Assembly: GCF_042477335.2 (NCBI RefSeq)
Contig: NC_091256.1
Coordinates: forward strand, 34,068,001-34,132,000
Direction: 5' to 3'
Source: Ovis canadensis
Taxonomy: Eukaryota > Chordata > Mammalia > Artiodactyla > Bovidae
Length of the DNA stretch: 64,000 bases
The translations under genes and the position numbers were made by a program. The notes below the pieces were generated by a model, which searched no databases, was not told the origin of the DNA, and was given only the letters and a program-made list of their open reading frames with translations. Positions 12,501 through 22,966 of this stretch are shown piece by piece (positions within the stretch are counted from its first letter, which is position 1; every line of letters begins with the position of its first letter).

Positions 12501-15500
12501 CTTACTTTGAAAAGTTCCCCCTGACTGCAGGTGCAACCAAGCTAGAAACCACTAGATTCGATAGCATTAAGAATCTTAGAACACCATAATTATTTATCTG
12601 AAAAAATATTTTGGTATCATTTAAGAGTAATACCTGGTAGTTGTAATATGGCTGGTTAATAACTCCTGCTATGGCTTTTCCTTCATAAGCAATTCCAATA
12701 AGAACTGTTACATTGTCAAGAAGACCTAAAAAGAAGAAAATTCATATCAATTACATAACTCACGTCATGACTCAGCAGCAGCACATCAATGGCTCCCGAG
12801 TTATTTTTGCAATAAAGGTAAGGATTTTACGGTGATTCAACCAGAGATCAAACTGCCAACATCTGCTGGGTCATGGAAAAAGCAAGGAGTTCCTGAAAAA
12901 CATCTATTTCTGCTTTATTGACTATGCCAAAGCCTTTGACTGTCTGGATCAGAATAAACTGTGGAAAATTCTGAAAGAGATGGGAATACCAGATCACCTG
13001 ACCTGCCTCTTGAGAAATCTGTACGCAGGTCAGGAAGCAACAGTTAGAACTGGACATGGAACAACAGACTGGTTCCAAATAGGAAAAGGAGTACGTCAAG
13101 GCTGTATATTGTCACCCTGCTTATTTAACTTCTATGCAGAGTACATCATGAGAAACTCTGGACTGGAAGAAGCACAAGCTGGAATTAAGATTGCCGGGAG
13201 AAATATCAATAACCTCAGATATGCAGATGACACCACCCTTATGGCAGAAAGTGAAGAGGAACTAAAAAGCCTCTTGATGAAAGTGAAAGTGGAGAGTGAA
13301 AAAGTTGGCTTAAAGCTCAACATTCAGAAAACTAAGATCATGGCATCTGGTCCCATCACTTCATGGCAAATAGATGGGGAAACAGTGGAAACAGTGTCAG
13401 ACTTTATTTTGGGGGGCTCCAAAATCACTGCAGATGGTGAGTGCAGCCATGAAATTAAAAGACGCTTACTCCTTGGAAGGAAAGTTATGACCAATCTAGA
13501 CAGCATATTCAAAAGCAGAGATATTACTTTGCTGACTAAGGTCCGTCTAGTCAAGGCTATGGTTTTTCCAGTGGTCATGTATGGATGTGAGAGTTGGACT
13601 GTGAAGAAAGCTGAGCGCCAAAGAATTAATGCTTTTGAACTGTGGTGTTGGAGAAGACACATGAGAGTCCCTTGGACTGCAAGGAGATTCAACCAGTCCA
13701 TTCTAAAGGAGATCAGCCCTGGGATTTCTTTGGAAGGATTGATGCTAAACCTGAAACTCCAATACTTCGGCAACCTCATGCGAACAGCTGACTCATTGGA
13801 AAGGACTCTGATGCTGGGAGGGATTGAGGGCAGGAAGAGAAGGAGACAGCGGAGGATGAGATGGCTGGATGGCATCACCGACTCAATGGACATGAGTTTG
13901 GGTGATCTCCTGGAGCTGGTGATGGACAGGGAGACCTGGCGTGCGGCAATTCATTGGGTAGCAAAGAGTCGGACATGACTGAGCAACTGAACTGAACTGA
14001 AGTGACTGATCCTTGATTACAGAGAAGGCAATGGCAACCCACTCCAGTACTCTTGCCTGGAGAATCCCAGAGACGGTGGAACCCGGTGGGCTGCTGTCAA
14101 TGGGGTCGCACAGAGTCGGACACGACTGAAGCGACAGCAGCAGCAGCATCCTTGATTAAACCTACTTCTGCCAAAATACACAAATTATAAGAGAGTGCTG
14201 ACCAGGGATAGGAGTAGGAACTATGGCCACTTAATTGAATTGATTGATACACACGGTCTCATTAGTAATAACCTGTAAACCAATTAAGTACATCAGCCAT
14301 AACTCCACTTCCTCTGTGTCCCTCTCTATCACCATCTGACTCACTTCTGCCTACTAGATCACTCTTGATTGAGGATTCCCATCTAGATTTGTATTTCAAG
14401 TCTCTAAATTAAGATGTCTCACAGTGGGGACGATGAACTAACAAGCAGCATCAGAATGAAAGTGAAACAAAGTGCTAGTCACTCAGTTGTGTCCAACTCT
14501 GTGACCCCATGGACTGTTTCCCTCCAGGCTCTTCTGTCCATGGGGTTCTCCAGGCAAGAATACTGGAGTGGGTTGCCATTCCCTTCTCCAGGGGATCTTC
14601 CTGACTCAGGGATCAAACCCAGGTCTCCCGCATTGCAGCCAGATTCTTTACCATCTGAGCCACCAGGGAAGATGGCATTAGAATGAACTGGCTCCGTTTT
14701 TTCAATACAGATTCTTAGGCTCCTCTGCAGAGCTAGTTAATCAACCTTTCTGGATGTGGGGGCTGAGATGTGAACCAGTTGTTTAGCCGCTCTTATACTC
14801 ACTGAAACTGTCTAGAGCTCTCCTATTTCTCAATGGATTATAGAGGCGTTTTCTGGACAAATACACATACACACTATGGAATTCACTTGTAGATGTGTCT
14901 CGTCCAAGGACAGAGAAAGTTTTTTCTAGGGATTATGAGACATTTTCTTTTTTTAAGCCATGAAGCTGAGAACCAATACAAGAAAACCTACGCTAATCTT
15001 CCTTTCAAAAATAAGAGTCTAAGCTTATGCTGTGCTCCTAAAATCTACCACTCTGGCTCCGAGCCTGGTCCATTTCCCTTCAATGCTGCCAACTTTAATT
15101 CGCTGCTTTCTAAGTCTGCTCATCTTAGATCACTTCAGGAGGGAGAAATATTGCACTATGTTTCAAAACCCATCTTTAGAGGTGATGCTGTGAAGTGAGA
15201 CAGCAGTTCTCAGAGGACGGGAGTGAGGCACAGGCACCACGGGATGCTGGCAGAGCAAGGCAGTGCAGCAATGCTCTTGTTTTTCTACCTAATAAAGTTG
15301 GGGGTTCAGTACAGTCTCTTTGGTTATACTGGCTTAATGTCAGTTATCCTTGTGTATGGGACCTCTGGGTGGGACTGGTGGAGTACTGGGGGGATTGGTA
15401 TTTGAACTGGACGTCATATACTAGTCCTATTGCTGCCAAATACAGATATAAACGACAAATACAAAAGAGATACTAACCTTCGGTATATTCCTTGGTACCA

Positions 15501-18500
15501 TCCAGAGGATCAACCCAGACCACAAGCTGAAAAAGAGGACGTGTCCAAATTAAGCATATAAAATTTTAAAAAGTGGAAATAGCCTGATTGTCCAGTGGTT
15601 AAGACTCCTCACTTCCAATGCCATGGGTCTAGGTTTGATTGCTGATTGGGGAACTAAGATCCTGCTAGCCTCACAGGACAGTCAAAAAAAACCCCCAGAA
15701 ATTAAAAAAAAAAAAAAAAGGATTTAAATAGATAAACTAAAAACTATCTTTTTCATTTCCGAAATTACGGGAGACTTAAGCCAATGTCATCAGTTTTGTA
15801 ATAATGAAAGAAAAATAGTAAAAAAGTATTTTGTAATCAAAGATACACAACACTATAAATCAACTGTACTTCAACAAAACTTTTTACAATATATAAATGC
15901 TGAACTGGTAAAAATTTACTGTCACCTAAACAACTACAACACATTGCCATGAACATCCTGAGCTCCAGATTGTGATGCAAGGAAACCTTTAAAGTGGCAC
16001 CAAAAATGTGTTGTGCGGATACTACTCATTTTAATATATAAATGCTGATTTAGAAAAAATAATGACAGTTTGACTCTCTTAAGGACACAGTGTATATATG
16101 GCCAAGAAAAATGAATCATTTATAAGACTGAAATAGAATAGATAAAAAATCGTCTCTTCTTAGGACTTCTAATGATTCAGGATACACAGTCATGAACCAC
16201 TAGAATTACAACACTTGATGTGAATTTATAAGGGCATATTTCTGATGGAAGACATCATGTCTTTTCTTTCTATACTCCATATTACAGAACAAAGCACCTT
16301 ATTCATAGTATGTGCTCAGCGAATGTGTGTTACATAAACTAAAACGCCAACATTAAAGAAGTATGATAGCTATCTGAAGTCACAGATTTAAGTAACTATA
16401 AAAAGCAAGAGGGGTAATTTTTACGGCCTTCCAAAAATATAAGGCAGTGATCCATTTTATCACTTTCCAATTACCCATGAAAAGTTTTACTATCAAATCT
16501 ACTAAATAACATATTAGATTTTCTCCCTAAAAGTATTATCATTATCATCATTATTATTATTGGCCATACCATGCAGCTTGTGGTATCTTAGTTCCCTGAC
16601 TAGGGACTGAACCTGGGCCCCAGCAATGAAAGCACAGAGCCCCTATCCACTGGATCACCAGGGAATTCCCCCAAATGTATTTTTAGTAACAGTTTTAGAG
16701 TGAAGAGGAAATCAATAGAATAAGAAAATGAACTTAAAATTAATAGGTGAGATATCCCATATGGTCGCCAGACATTTCTATGTTGGCTCTAAAAGATTTC
16801 AGGTTCCTGGTTGCCCTGTTTTTAATAACTACCGACTTTTTATTATGATGGCAGATTTTATTTCCTTTACTACAACAAAAACAGAAGATTAATAGAGAGG
16901 TAAGTAATAGTATGGGTCATACATCTTCCTCCTTGATAGCACTGTACTGTGATGGGCACGGCTGCTTCAGTATCTCCTCCCACTGACCATCTTCAATCAG
17001 CTCTTGATCCACGTCTTCAGGGGGCAGATCCTAAAGCAGGGAATACTGGTGATGACTGAAGCTATTTCCTGTTTACAGAATACCCTCTGTCTCAGTAACA
17101 AGTAACACAGCATCATAGGTTTCGCTAGTTCTGTTTACCATTTCTATTTGGAGCTTTTAAAGCTAATGGATAAAAACTGCAGAAACAAATCACATATGGC
17201 TCATCAAAGTTGATTACAGAGGGTCCTAACTTCATTATCCTGAACAAGGATTAAAAACAAAAGAATGTTCAAGTATTATACACTTATCTACACAAGTGGC
17301 TCTGATATCAGCTATGTCTTACTCTCAAATATATGAGATGTCAGTTCCTTCACCTTCACAGTGTTAGTCTTTGAATAAATAGGCAAGTAAGTGTTAATTG
17401 AAAAAAAAAAAAACACCAAAAAAACAGGAACAAAACTCATTTTATTTCAAAGTTGGATAATTCTGCTCATCTTATACTTTGTATGCTGAATGTCACAAGC
17501 ATAACCACATTGTCTATGGTCAAGAACTGAGACATCTGGTCTAGAAATAGACCAAAATATTAAAAGCAGACATTTTCCTGAAAGTCCAAGGAACATCACA
17601 GTTATGTTTATGTTAAAACACAAACATATAATGCTTGCAATCATAAAAGTAGTGTATAAAAAGTGACAATTACAAATCCATATGGTGAACAGGGATTAAA
17701 AAAAAAAACCATGGTACCCCTGACAAGTCTCACCTCTTCCCCTATAATTGTTAGTTTGGGGAACTTCCGTGCCAGTGAAGAACATATGCTCACTTGAACT
17801 AATCGGTCAGCCTTGGTCTGCAGGTCTGTTGCACAGGTCTGCAACAAAGAAAGTACATTTTAGCAGAACTAATAAAGTTGTTCTTTGATGTCTCATGTGA
17901 CTATCTATATCCATTTAAATTACAGTCTGTTTTAAGACTGATGGAGCTTAACATCATATGAGTCAGCTAGTTTCTTGGCTTGGTTTTCCTCATGGGACCT
18001 CTAGTGGCTAAAGTTTGGAAACGAACTTTTAAATTATTTAGAACATTTTCTGCCCCAGCTCACAAATTTCTTTTATCAGATCTCTACATTCATCTTTGGC
18101 TCAAGCAGGTTGACAGGAAATTTATACATTTTTCAAGGCAGTTAACAGTATTCTGATATGGATTCTTCTATAAATTTCACTCACTAATCCTAATTCTAAT
18201 AATTCAAGAGGTCCTCAGAATGATTATTTATTTCAAAATTCTTATTTTAAAACTATAAAAAATATGAAAGTGAACAGCAGTAATATTTACTACCTAGCTC
18301 ACCTATGGCATTCAACTCAATCCACGTGTCGTAAAATCACACTTGTGAAACACAGTGACCGCTTTGTCATCTTGTTTTCAACCAGTTAGGATATGTCGCA
18401 ATTTATACATGCCTGTTTAGGTGGATTTACAGATTGAGAGTTGGACTGCGAAGAAAGCTGAGCGCCGAAGAACTGATGCTTTTGAACTGTGGTGTTGGAG

Positions 18501-21500
18501 AAGACTCTTGAGAGTCCCTTGGACTGCAAGGAGATCCGACCAGTCCATTCTGAAGGAGATCAGCCCTGGGATTTCTTTGGAAGGAATGATGCTAAAGCTG
18601 AAACTCCAGTACTTTGGCCACCTCATGCGAAGAGTTGACTCATTGGAAAAGACCCTGACGCTGGGAGGGATTGGGGGCAGGAGGAGAAGGGGACGACAGA
18701 GGATGAGATGGCTGGATGGCATCACGGACTCGATGGACGTGAGTCCGAGTGAACTCCGGGAGTTGGTGATGGACAGGGAGGCCTGGCGTGCTGCGATTCA
18801 TGGGGTCACAAAGAGTTGGACACGACTGAGCGACTAAACTGAACTGAACAGATTATCTTCAACAGGAAGAACTTTGGTAATACTTTGTAATGAGATAAGG
18901 AATGATTGTGAAAATCAAATTTTTTTCTGCAACACTGAAGTTTGCTGCTTATCTCAATGCAAAGAACAATTGTGCTAGAATGCAGTGCTGCAAAGGCAGA
19001 GAACTTTGTTCTATTTCCTAAAGTACTGTGCCTGGCACATAGTAGGTGCTCTGAAAATAACTGTGGAATGAAACTACTATAAAGGTTTGTTGAAATTGAA
19101 GATTACTCACGTAGCAGTCAAGTTTAAGGACCACTGCTTCAGAGGGAAAGAAGCAATGACAGTCATTCAACTCTATGAGGAAAGCTATCCCAAATACTCA
19201 CTAGGAAAGACATTTTCTGCTCTTTCTACTGACACAGTGCCAGACCTCACCATTCTGGATATTTTGTGTGACAAATCTGATTTTGTCCTGTCTCTTTTAA
19301 AATGAGGTGTAAACAAGTGGATATAAAGTACCAAGAGTATCTGACCAGTAGAGAGGACAGTGAAGTTATTATTGTTTTTCTTTCCTTTCTTTTTTAAAAA
19401 AATATGTATTTATTTATTCAGCTGTGCCAGGTCTTAGCCGCAGCATGCAGGATCGTTGATCTTTGTTGCAGCATGTAAATCCTTTTAGCTATGGCAAGCT
19501 AACCCTTAGCTGTAGCAGGCAGGATCTTTGATCTTTGTTGCAGCATGTAAATCCTTTTAGCTATGGCAAGCTAACCTTCAGCTGCAGCATATGGGATCTA
19601 GTTCCTCAACCAAGGATCAAACCTGTGTCCCCTGCATTGGAAGTGCAGAGTCCTGGCTGCTGTGTCACCAAGGAAGTCCCTATTATCTCTTTTTCTAACT
19701 TGAACACTGTATTTCTATTACTCTTTAGCTATACACTACAAAGTGGCCCATCTAATATAATCACAACAGAAAATCAATTTAAACAAAGTGATGCTAAGGG
19801 GAAAATACGCAAAGATATGATACAAAATATTGGCAGTGGTGGCCTGATAGATGATTTTGTACTTTTTAATAATTTTTTCCACTTCCTATGTTTCATAATA
19901 GAGAAAATGATAAGAAAGAAAAGATAGCAAGATCAGTAGCCTTCTAAAGTAGCTGTTTTACACTGTTAATCTGTCACTGAGCATGTATGTGATCAACTAA
20001 AACCTCTTTTTCAAACAAATTTGAATCAGACTCACTCCTAAGTACTTGAACACAGAATATGGGATTCTATAATTATTCCTATTGTAATATATTGTTGAAT
20101 TTGGCCCATCTTTCTCAGAGTTGGCAACTATTTCGAATACTTATTCTGTGATTCAATACATTAACTAGCCCTCCCAGCTTCATTTTTATTGACAAATTTG
20201 ATCAGCATCCTTTTTTTCAGCCTCCTCTTCAACAACACTTTGGGAAATATGCATTCAATAAAGTTTTTATACTGTATTTAAGTTAATGGCTAAAGAGAGC
20301 AGAATCCTCTGATCTGTCACCAATGACCCTTTTCCAGGGTGAAACTGAATAACGAAAAAAACTTGGGGGGTAACACTGACAATGTTCAGAGTTTATGAGT
20401 ACATCAACCAAGGTTCAGGATAAGGGATGGAAGATGTCATTTATATATTATATAAAATGAGTACTTTCTGAAAATGGAAAATGAGGTACTATAATATTTT
20501 TTTAAAAGGTTGGTTCAAAATCAATTTTGACTTCAAGATCAAAATACCCTATATATCTCTTTCCTATACTATTAAGGCCATGAATCTATCAAAAAAAGAA
20601 ATGAGATTTATTTTACTTGTTCTTGTGATTTTTAGTCTTAATTTTTAAAAGAAGTTATGCTAAAAATCTTATAATTAGTTCACAGGAACTTATTTCTAAG
20701 TTGTTTTTTTTTTTCACTTGTATATAAGGTCCTTATTTTTTTATATAAGTAGCCTTAAGTAGATGCTTGACTTATCATAAAGTAGTGTTTTAACTACATC
20801 TCTATTTCAAACCATTAAAATGTTTATAATATCCTAAAATTTTCCCACTTTTGTAAAACTACAATACAATCTTTCTTAAAGATTATGATGAGAAGTCAAA
20901 TTTGTAATGTGAAATAACAAATCCTGTGGAAGAAATTATGTTTTAAACTAGAACACATACAGGGTGAGACTTCTTTTAAGAATCAACTACCATTCTAAAC
21001 TATCTTTCCGATAATTTACTCAAGTTTTTAGTTATCATACTGGAAAGAAAAACTTTGCTTTAGGTGTCTTCTCCATGAAGAAAAAAAAGAAAACATCAAA
21101 AGCTTTGAATATAAGGGATATTTATTTAAATACCAGACTTGACCAAATATGTCAAGTTCACTAAGGACAGCACGACTCTATCTGAAGTAGATTATTTCAG
21201 GATATGAAGCTTGGTCCCAGTGCTCTGGAGCTGGACAGTGGTCAGAAGATCCGGTCATACAAATGAAAGCTTTGGATGTAGGAAGTCTGGAGTCCTTTTC
21301 AGAGCAGAAGTGGAACCCATTTGAACTAAGGGTCTTGCAGTCTCCACAAGGAAGCCACTGACTATTTCAACTATTGAGTGTGTCTAGATTAGTACATCCT
21401 TTTACCTAAACCTCAAGGAACAATAATGGAGGTAGTATGAAATGAGATTAGACTTTCAGTACCTTCTCAATGATACCCAGGTCTCCTTCAGCGATAACAC

Positions 21501-21582
21501 GCCTGACTATCGTTCCTGCCTTTTGAGCAATAGAATATGCCGAAGCCACCAACCGCATCAACACAGTGGGACTGGATGCCAT
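3391..21582 (-). CDS. BPNT1: BPNT1, 3'(2'),5'-bisphosphate nucleotidase 1 (whole CDS, 8 coding exons)
   Basis: This gene encodes the cytosolic, Mg-dependent, lithium-inhibited phosphatase that converts 3'-phosphoadenosine 5'-phosphate (PAP), the by-product of sulfation, to AMP. Coding exons on the minus strand are 21582-21463, 17838-17734, 17030-16923, 15526-15478, 12725-12634, 8344-8147, 5433-5328 and 3539-3391. They join in phase to 308 residues, the usual family length, with no stop or frameshift, and every intron is GT-AG. Inositol-monophosphatase-fold residues are visible: D51, E74 in the IIGEE motif, D117 and D120 in WVDPLDGT, and D247 in WDTCAPE. These bind metal or assist catalysis in known family members. 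The ATG has A at -3 and G at +4. The gene is divergent from IARS2, and its introns carry many SINEs and two BovB fragments. The identification is close to certain; only the UTR limits are uncertain. Confidence 0.97.
3727..3872 (-). repeat. tRNA-Glu-derived SINE
   Basis: Poly(T) followed by GCAGCATGTGGGATCTTATT and ACCATCAGGGATGTCC mark the ruminant tRNA-Glu SINE in reverse, within BPNT1's last intron. It abuts the duplicated segment at 3874-3974. Confidence 0.85.
3874..3974. repeat. diverged local copy of 2987-3086
   Basis: GGGAGTAGGGAAACTTTTTA, then CTGAAAGACA, AACTGGTT and AGAAATCTGGTTTACAAAA, occur in the same order in both segments, with scattered substitutions and small indels. One copy lies in the presumed BPNT1 3' UTR and the other in its last intron. 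Confidence 0.85.
4197..4407 (-). repeat. long tRNA-Glu-type SINE (CHRL-like)
   Basis: TGCACTGGGTCTTTGCTGCA, ACCAGGGACTGAACTTGC and CTGGACCACCAGAGAAGCCC identify the longer ruminant tRNA-Glu family in reverse orientation. Confidence 0.8.
4538..4845 (+). repeat. tRNA-Glu SINE split by a Bov-tA
   Basis: GAGTTCCCTGGCAATCCAGT starts the host SINE in sense. It resumes after about 4783 with TTCCTGGCTGGGGAACTAAC. An antisense Bov-tA occupies about 4588-4782. This gives a relative age: the tRNA-Glu copy came first. Confidence 0.82.
5328..5433 (-). CDS. BPNT1: BPNT1 coding exon 7 (residues 225-259, WD motif)
   Basis: This 106-nt exon encodes [20 protein letters not shown], then [15 protein letters not shown] and the first base of G260. 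It contains the second family signature, with metal ligand D247 in WDTCAPE. The acceptor is CCTTACAG and the donor GTTAGT. Confidence 0.96.
5938..6152 (-). repeat. Bov-tA SINE
   Basis: Full-length Bov-tA in reverse orientation, ending in ACTGAGCCTCCTGGGAAGCC, within BPNT1 intron 6. Confidence 0.9.
6940..7172 (-). repeat. Bov-tA SINE
   Basis: Near-consensus Bov-tA in reverse, from GTGTGTGTGCTTAGTTGCTT to CTGAGCCACCAGGGAAGCCC. The low divergence suggests a young insertion. Confidence 0.92.
7480..7760 (+). repeat. ancient dispersed repeat, family uncertain
   Basis: The GAGGATGACTTTCAGGTGTCTGGC stretch and the surrounding G/A-rich text resemble an old mammalian dispersed family also glimpsed at about 51340-51610 and 59770-60060. 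I could not assign a family name. Confidence 0.3.
8147..8344 (-). CDS. BPNT1: BPNT1 coding exon 6 (residues 159-224)
   Basis: At 198 nt this is the largest coding exon. It runs from [13 protein letters not shown] to RVGGAGNK in phase 0 and includes the TTTRSH segment and the GGAGNK turn of the substrate-binding half. The acceptor is TTTACACAG and the donor GTATGC. Confidence 0.96.
8546..8672 (+). repeat. tRNA-Glu-derived SINE
   Basis: GGGAGTTCCCTCGTGGCTTA opens the element; it ends in an (ATA)n tail. A 190-codon open frame that starts inside it and runs to 9164 is not conserved-looking and is not called. Confidence 0.82.
9195..9375 (+). repeat. MIR SINE
   Basis: TACCAGGCATG, AAGAGCTTTACATGTATTAT, CTCATTTAATCCTCA and TTTTACAGATGAGGA are the mammal-wide MIR core. 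Confidence 0.75.
9408..9528 (-). repeat. Bov-tA SINE, truncated
   Basis: AGTTGCTCAGTCATGTCCGA through CTGGAGTGGGTTGCCG, then it breaks off. The following 9650-10010 G-rich stretch has no confident assignment. Confidence 0.85.
10262..10395 (+). repeat. tRNA-Glu-derived SINE
   Basis: GGGGACCTCCCCGGCGGTCC, GGTTGGGGAACTAAGATCCC and an A-rich tail mark a sense copy in BPNT1 intron 5. Confidence 0.82.
10795..11015 (-). repeat. L1 3' end fragment
   Basis: TTTACAATCTTGTGTTAGTT, TATACAGCAAAGTGAATCAG and CCCTGTGCTGTACAGTAGGT are the reverse of a ruminant L1 3' UTR with its poly(T). Confidence 0.8.
11095..11295 (+). repeat. MIR SINE
   Basis: GTGGACTGTGGTTTAGATTC, then GTCTCAGTGTCTTCATCTTT, and AGGAAGCTCTTGATAAATG follow the MIR order. 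Confidence 0.6.
12455..12560. repeat. MER5-like DNA transposon fragment
   Basis: CTGGGGTGTGACCTGGGAATC, then AAGTTCCCC and GCTAGAAACCACTAGA resemble the hAT-Charlie MER5 family. The assignment is by resemblance only. Confidence 0.4.
12634..12725 (-). CDS. BPNT1: BPNT1 coding exon 5 (residues 128-158)
   Basis: This 92-nt exon completes G128 and encodes [20 protein letters not shown] followed by [11 protein letters not shown]. It belongs to the core beta-sheet of the fold. The acceptor is TTTTTAG and the donor GTATTA after CAG. Confidence 0.95.
12843..13998 (+). repeat. BovB LINE 3' part with open RT frame
   Basis: It begins mid-RT and reaches the 3' end (GAGCAACTGAACTGAACTGA). An uninterrupted frame ends at 13978 and includes [10 protein letters not shown] and the catalytic YADDT, the C-terminal half of the RT and the downstream domain. 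The endonuclease and N-terminal RT are absent, so it cannot retrotranspose itself. It lies antisense in BPNT1 intron 4. Confidence 0.92.
14020..14147 (+). repeat. BOV-A2-type SINE with 11-bp target duplication
   Basis: A partial SINE ends in an (AGC)n run and is flanked by ATCCTTGATTA at 14009-14019 and 14148-14158. It inserted just behind the BovB 3' end. Confidence 0.9.
14462..14673 (-). repeat. Bov-tA SINE
   Basis: Reverse Bov-tA from AGTGCTAGTCACTCAGTTGT to CATCTGAGCCACCAGGGAAG in BPNT1 intron 4. Confidence 0.9.
15478..15526 (-). CDS. BPNT1: BPNT1 coding exon 4 (residues 112-127, metal-binding motif)
   Basis: A 49-nt micro-exon encodes [16 protein letters not shown] plus the first base of G128. 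It carries the family signature DPLDGT with metal ligands D117 and D120, so skipping it would destroy the active site. The acceptor is CTTTTTCAG; the donor is GTTAGT after GAAG. Confidence 0.95.
15576..15718 (+). repeat. tRNA-Glu-derived SINE
   Basis: GCCTGATTGTCCAGTGGTTA, GATTGGGGAACTAAGATCCT and a poly(A) tail. It lies 50 bp from the acceptor side of BPNT1 coding exon 4, upstream on the transcript. Confidence 0.8.
16548..16672 (-). repeat. tRNA-Glu-derived SINE
   Basis: GCCATACCATGCAGCTTGTG through GGATCACCAGGGAATTCCC, in reverse, within BPNT1 intron 3. Confidence 0.82.
16923..17030 (-). CDS. BPNT1: BPNT1 coding exon 3 (residues 76-111)
   Basis: This 108-nt exon, phase 0 at both ends, runs from [14 protein letters not shown] to AIKEED. 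It forms the acidic variable loop that separates the GEE motif from the DPLDGT motif in PAP phosphatases. The acceptor is CTTTAG and the donor GTATGA. Confidence 0.94.
17734..17838 (-). CDS. BPNT1: BPNT1 coding exon 2 (residues 41-75)
   Basis: The exon lies between a TTGTTGCAG acceptor and a GTGAGA donor. It encodes [12 protein letters not shown] through KLTIIGEE. D51 is the proposed catalytic aspartate of the family and E74 a metal ligand. The length is 105 nt, phase 0 at both ends. Confidence 0.95.
18428..18850 (+). repeat. BovB 3' end (ART2A-like)
   Basis: A 420-bp BovB 3' fragment starting at GATTGAGAGTTGGACTGCGA and ending GACTAAACTGAACTGAAC. Its 138-codon open frame is the BovB C-terminus, not a host gene. 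Confidence 0.9.
19393..19682 (-). repeat. tRNA-Glu-type SINE with internal 72-bp tandem duplication
   Basis: The stretch GATCTTTGTTGCAGCATGTA with its surroundings occurs twice, 72 bp apart (about 19451 and 19523), with few differences. The rest is an ordinary reverse tRNA-Glu SINE ending ACCAAGGAAGTCCC. Confidence 0.75.
19690..21460. other. AT-rich BPNT1 intron 1 to 2 sequence, nothing recognised
   Basis: Apart from simple A/T runs I find no exon, RNA or clear repeat here. The open frame at 19535-19927 runs out of the preceding SINE and is not gene-like. Confidence 0.5.
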
Positions 21583-21590
21583 GATGGGCC
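21463..21590 (-). CDS. BPNT1: BPNT1 first coding exon (residues 1-40)
   Basis: A CCCTTTAG acceptor precedes 8 nt of 5' UTR, then the ATG at 21582. The exon encodes [20 protein letters not shown] and 20 more residues, ending ...GIIEK at a GT donor after 21463, in phase 0. This is the N-terminal helix of the inositol-phosphatase fold. The acceptor just before the ATG means at least one upstream untranslated exon. Confidence 0.95.
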
Positions 21591-22054
21591 CTAAAGGGAA
21601 ATCAAGAGAAATATTCTGTTACTTTCAAAACCAGCTGCTGGTTTCATTTACCTGAATTCAGTTCAACACATAGATATTGAGCTCTTCCTTGGGACTGCTT
21701 CAATTAACTGTGTGGATTCTCTAATAAACATCTACTGAAAGAGACTTGGGAAAAGGCTCCATTTCAGCATCAGCTCTCCCAATAAATTCAGCAGTATTCT
21801 TTTTCTCAGCAGGTGGGACACTTTGAGGCATAGAGGTAACTGGTTTAGGCCTATGAGCATGTGAAATGTTTGATGTATGATGTGTGTAATGTGCAAATCC
21901 TGTGCATTAAAAGGTGGTTCAGGGGCTAAAAATATACTATGTGCCCTAATGAGAGCTAATATTTTGTTGGGCTGCGGGTGAGATGCTATAACCTAATGTC
22001 TATAAAACAGGTAATGCCAAGAGAGGGATGAATAGCATAAGTGATGTGTGTATA

Positions 22055-22287
22055 CGTGGGAAGTATGTGTGTATGTGTGTGTGTGTGTTTAGTCGTATCC
22101 ATCTCTGCGACCCCCTGGACTGTTGCCCGTCAGGCTTCTCTGTTCATGAAATTTTCCATGCAAGAATACTGGGGTGGGTTGCCATTTCCTACCAGGAATC
22201 TTCTCAACCCAGGAACAGAACTCAAGCCTCCTGCATCTCCTGCAATGACAGGTGGATTCTTTACCACTGTATCACCTGGGAAGCCCT
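22055..22287 (-). repeat. Bov-tA SINE with (TG)n
   Basis: A short TGTGTATGTGTGTGTGTGTG run leads into a diverged reverse Bov-tA ending TATCACCTGGGAAGCCC. Confidence 0.85.
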
Positions 22288-22409
22288 TATGTGGGACGTA
22301 TTAATAGTTTAAAAGGGGAGGGGTTGCATGTAATTACATTTAGTTTCTGAAACCCAATGAATATTCCTTTAGACATTAAATAAAATTTCATCCGCTAGTT
22401 ATTTAACCA

Positions 22410-22620
22410 GGGGCTTCCCTGGTGACTAGAATGGTAAAGAATCTGCCTGCAGTGCAGGAGACTCAGGTTCAATCCCTGGGTAGGGAAAATCCCCTGGAGA
22501 AGGGAATGGCAATCCACTCCAGTATCCGTGCCTGGAAAATTCCATGGACAGAGGAACTTCAGGGGCTACAGTCCATGGGATCGAAAAGAGTCAGACACGA
22601 CTGAGCAACTAACACTTCAG
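22410..22620 (+). repeat. Bov-tA SINE
   Basis: GGGGCTTCCCTGGTGACTAG through CACGACTGAGCAACTAACAC, sense orientation, in BPNT1's first intron. Confidence 0.92.
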
Positions 22621-22746
22621 CAGCAGACAAATAGAACAGATAGCATGGTCACAGGAGTGAAGACCAATCATTCGGGAAAGTGAGGAGTGTCATGTAGCCC
22701 CTGGCCCAACAAAAAATATCGAAAAACAGTCTTTAGGATCAAGTAT

Positions 22747-22966
22747 GGGACTTCCCTTGTAGCTCAGTTGGTAAAGAGTCTGCCTGCCTGCAATGCAGGA
22801 GATCAGGGTTCGATCCCTGGGTCGGGAAGATCCTCTGGAGAAGGAAATGGCAACTCATTCCAGTATTTTTGCCTGGAGAATCCCATGGACAGAGGAGCCT
22901 GGTGGGCTATGGTCCATGGGGTGACAAGAGTCGGACACAACTTAGCGACTAAACCACCACCACCAG
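22747..22966 (+). repeat. Bov-tA SINE
   Basis: GGGACTTCCCTTGTAGCTCA through ACACAACTTAGCGACTAAAC. It contains a CTGCCTGCCTG repeat near the start. It is followed by a short reverse L1 end (about 23025-23125). Confidence 0.92.

Noticed and set aside
18421-18837. 138-codon open frame looking like a nuclease or RT tail
   Set aside because: It is the BovB C-terminus retained in a 3' fragment, not a host gene.
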